Positions 5,969 through 6,276 of a stretch of DNA of 6,276 nt are shown in pieces (positions within the stretch are counted from its first letter, which is position 1; the number at the start of each line of letters is the position of its first letter). The position numbers and the translations under genes are program-made. Source of the DNA: Deltaproteobacteria bacterium (lineage in GTDB: Bacteria > Desulfobacterota > B13-G15); NCBI GenBank assembly GCA_003646705.1, contig QMLK01000064.1:1-6276 (forward strand), given 5' to 3'. The notes beneath the pieces are model-generated. The model was not told the origin of the DNA and did not search any database. It saw only the letters and a list, made by a program, of their open reading frames with translations.

Positions 5969-6198
5969 GGCTCAAGGACCTCTTCCTTCTGCCCCTCGGG
6001 GGCTTCCTCGTCGCAGTTGGGATAGTGGGGTTCCTCTTGCCGCTGCTTCCGGGCTTCCCCTTCTTTCTGGCGGGACTGGCCCTCCTCGGGGCCAGGATCC
6101 CTTCCCTCAGGAGGAGGCTTGAGGACTACAAATGGAGGATAAAAAGGCGGCGATTCGGCAGGAGGTCTGGCGGAGGCTCGCCTCCTCCCCAGGGGTGA
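5935..6198 (+). CDS. Small two-helix membrane protein, PGPGW/DUF454-like
   Basis: This 87-residue product begins inside the methyltransferase gene (34-base overlap). It has a basic N-terminus (MAPRLRERGPLRLKD), a hydrophobic hairpin at about 16-53 (LFLLPLGGFLVAVGIVGFLL, then PLLPGFPFFLAGLALLGA), and a strongly basic tail with RIPSLRRRLEDYKWRIKRRR. The G-x-x-L-P-L-L-P-G-F-P-F turn between two helices followed by 'R-x-P-x-L' resembles small proteins annotated PGPGW or DUF454 (YbaN-like), whose function is unknown. The basic residues on both sides of the hairpin suggest both ends face the cytoplasm. Start 5935 is chosen for its ribosome site; the longer open frame upstream is out-of-frame methyltransferase and ispD-end sequence. 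The next gene overlaps its 3' end by 67 bases. Confidence 0.75.
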   Translation: MAPRLRERGPLRLKDLFLLPLGGFLVAVGIVGFLLPLLPGFPFFLAGLALLGARIPSLRRRLEDYKWRIKRRRFGRRSGGGSPPPQG

Positions 6199-6276
6199 TC
6201 CCCCCCTTCCCCGGCCAAGGTCGGGCGGCCGAGAGGCTGAGGGCCCTGCCCGAATACAAGGAGGCCACCACCGTAA
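6132..6276 (+). CDS. N-terminal fragment of a 5-formyltetrahydrofolate cyclo-ligase family protein
   Basis: An ATG at 6132 opens 48 codons that run off the right edge. A stop at 6120-6122 in the same frame makes it the first possible start, and GAGGA (6121-6125) sits six bases upstream. The peptide begins MEDKKAAIRQEVWRRLASSPGV, continues IPPFPGQGRAAERLRALPEY, and ends KEATTV. This matches the N-terminus of 5-formyltetrahydrofolate cyclo-ligase (MTHFS/YgfA): a basic opening helix 'K-x-x-I/L-R-x-E-V/I-W-x-x-L', a short 'P-x-F-x-G' loop as in the archaeal-like branch, then 'A-x-x-L-x-x-L-P-E-Y/F-x-x-A'. The enzyme converts 5-formyl-THF to 5,10-methenyl-THF using ATP. Only the N-terminus is visible, so the catalytic part cannot be checked. 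It overlaps the membrane-protein gene by 67 bases in another frame. Confidence 0.7.
   Translation, partial: MEDKKAAIRQEVWRRLASSPGVIPPFPGQGRAAERLRALPEYKEATTV

Overview
The window is GC-rich, densely packed bacterial DNA with every recognisable gene on the + strand. Frequent AGG arginine codons, strong GGAGG-type ribosome sites, a TAXI-type TRAP transporter with a fused 4TM/12TM permease, and a DUF1566-like tail upstream fit a deltaproteobacterium/Desulfobacterota-like or related, possibly thermophilic, bacterium. This placement is inference; no rRNA or marker gene is present.

Layout: (1) 1-150 is the 3' end of a gene with a DUF1566-like C-terminus. (2) 207-3865 is a transport module: a TAXI periplasmic solute-binding protein with a signal peptide, an intercistronic stem-loop, the fused TRAP permease, and a UspA-family protein 13 bases behind it. 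(3) A sigma70-like promoter candidate (TTGACG / TATACT) lies in the 60-base gap after the UspA gene. (4) 3926-5457 holds a histone-deacetylase/AcuC-fold metallohydrolase whose stop overlaps the start of an IspD-type cytidylyltransferase (ATGA). (5) 5471-6276 holds an O6-methylguanine-DNA methyltransferase, a small two-helix membrane protein overlapping it by 34 bases, and the N-terminus of a 5-formyltetrahydrofolate cyclo-ligase overlapping the membrane protein by 67 bases and running off the window.

The first module probably imports a carboxylate-like organic solute, driven by an ion gradient. The UspA protein is a plausible regulator, by analogy with TeaD of the Halomonas TeaABC TRAP system. 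The deacetylase-fold enzyme could act on an imported acylated compound, but the internal promoter may make it a separate unit with the housekeeping genes. The points most worth a second look are departures from family consensus: the deacetylase-fold protein lacks the usual GGY active-site tyrosine, the IspD protein has HAGVRP where HD-x-x-RP is expected, and the UspA protein has a degenerate nucleotide-binding loop. No mobile element, CRISPR array, tRNA or rRNA was seen, and no gene-free stretch exceeds 60 bases.
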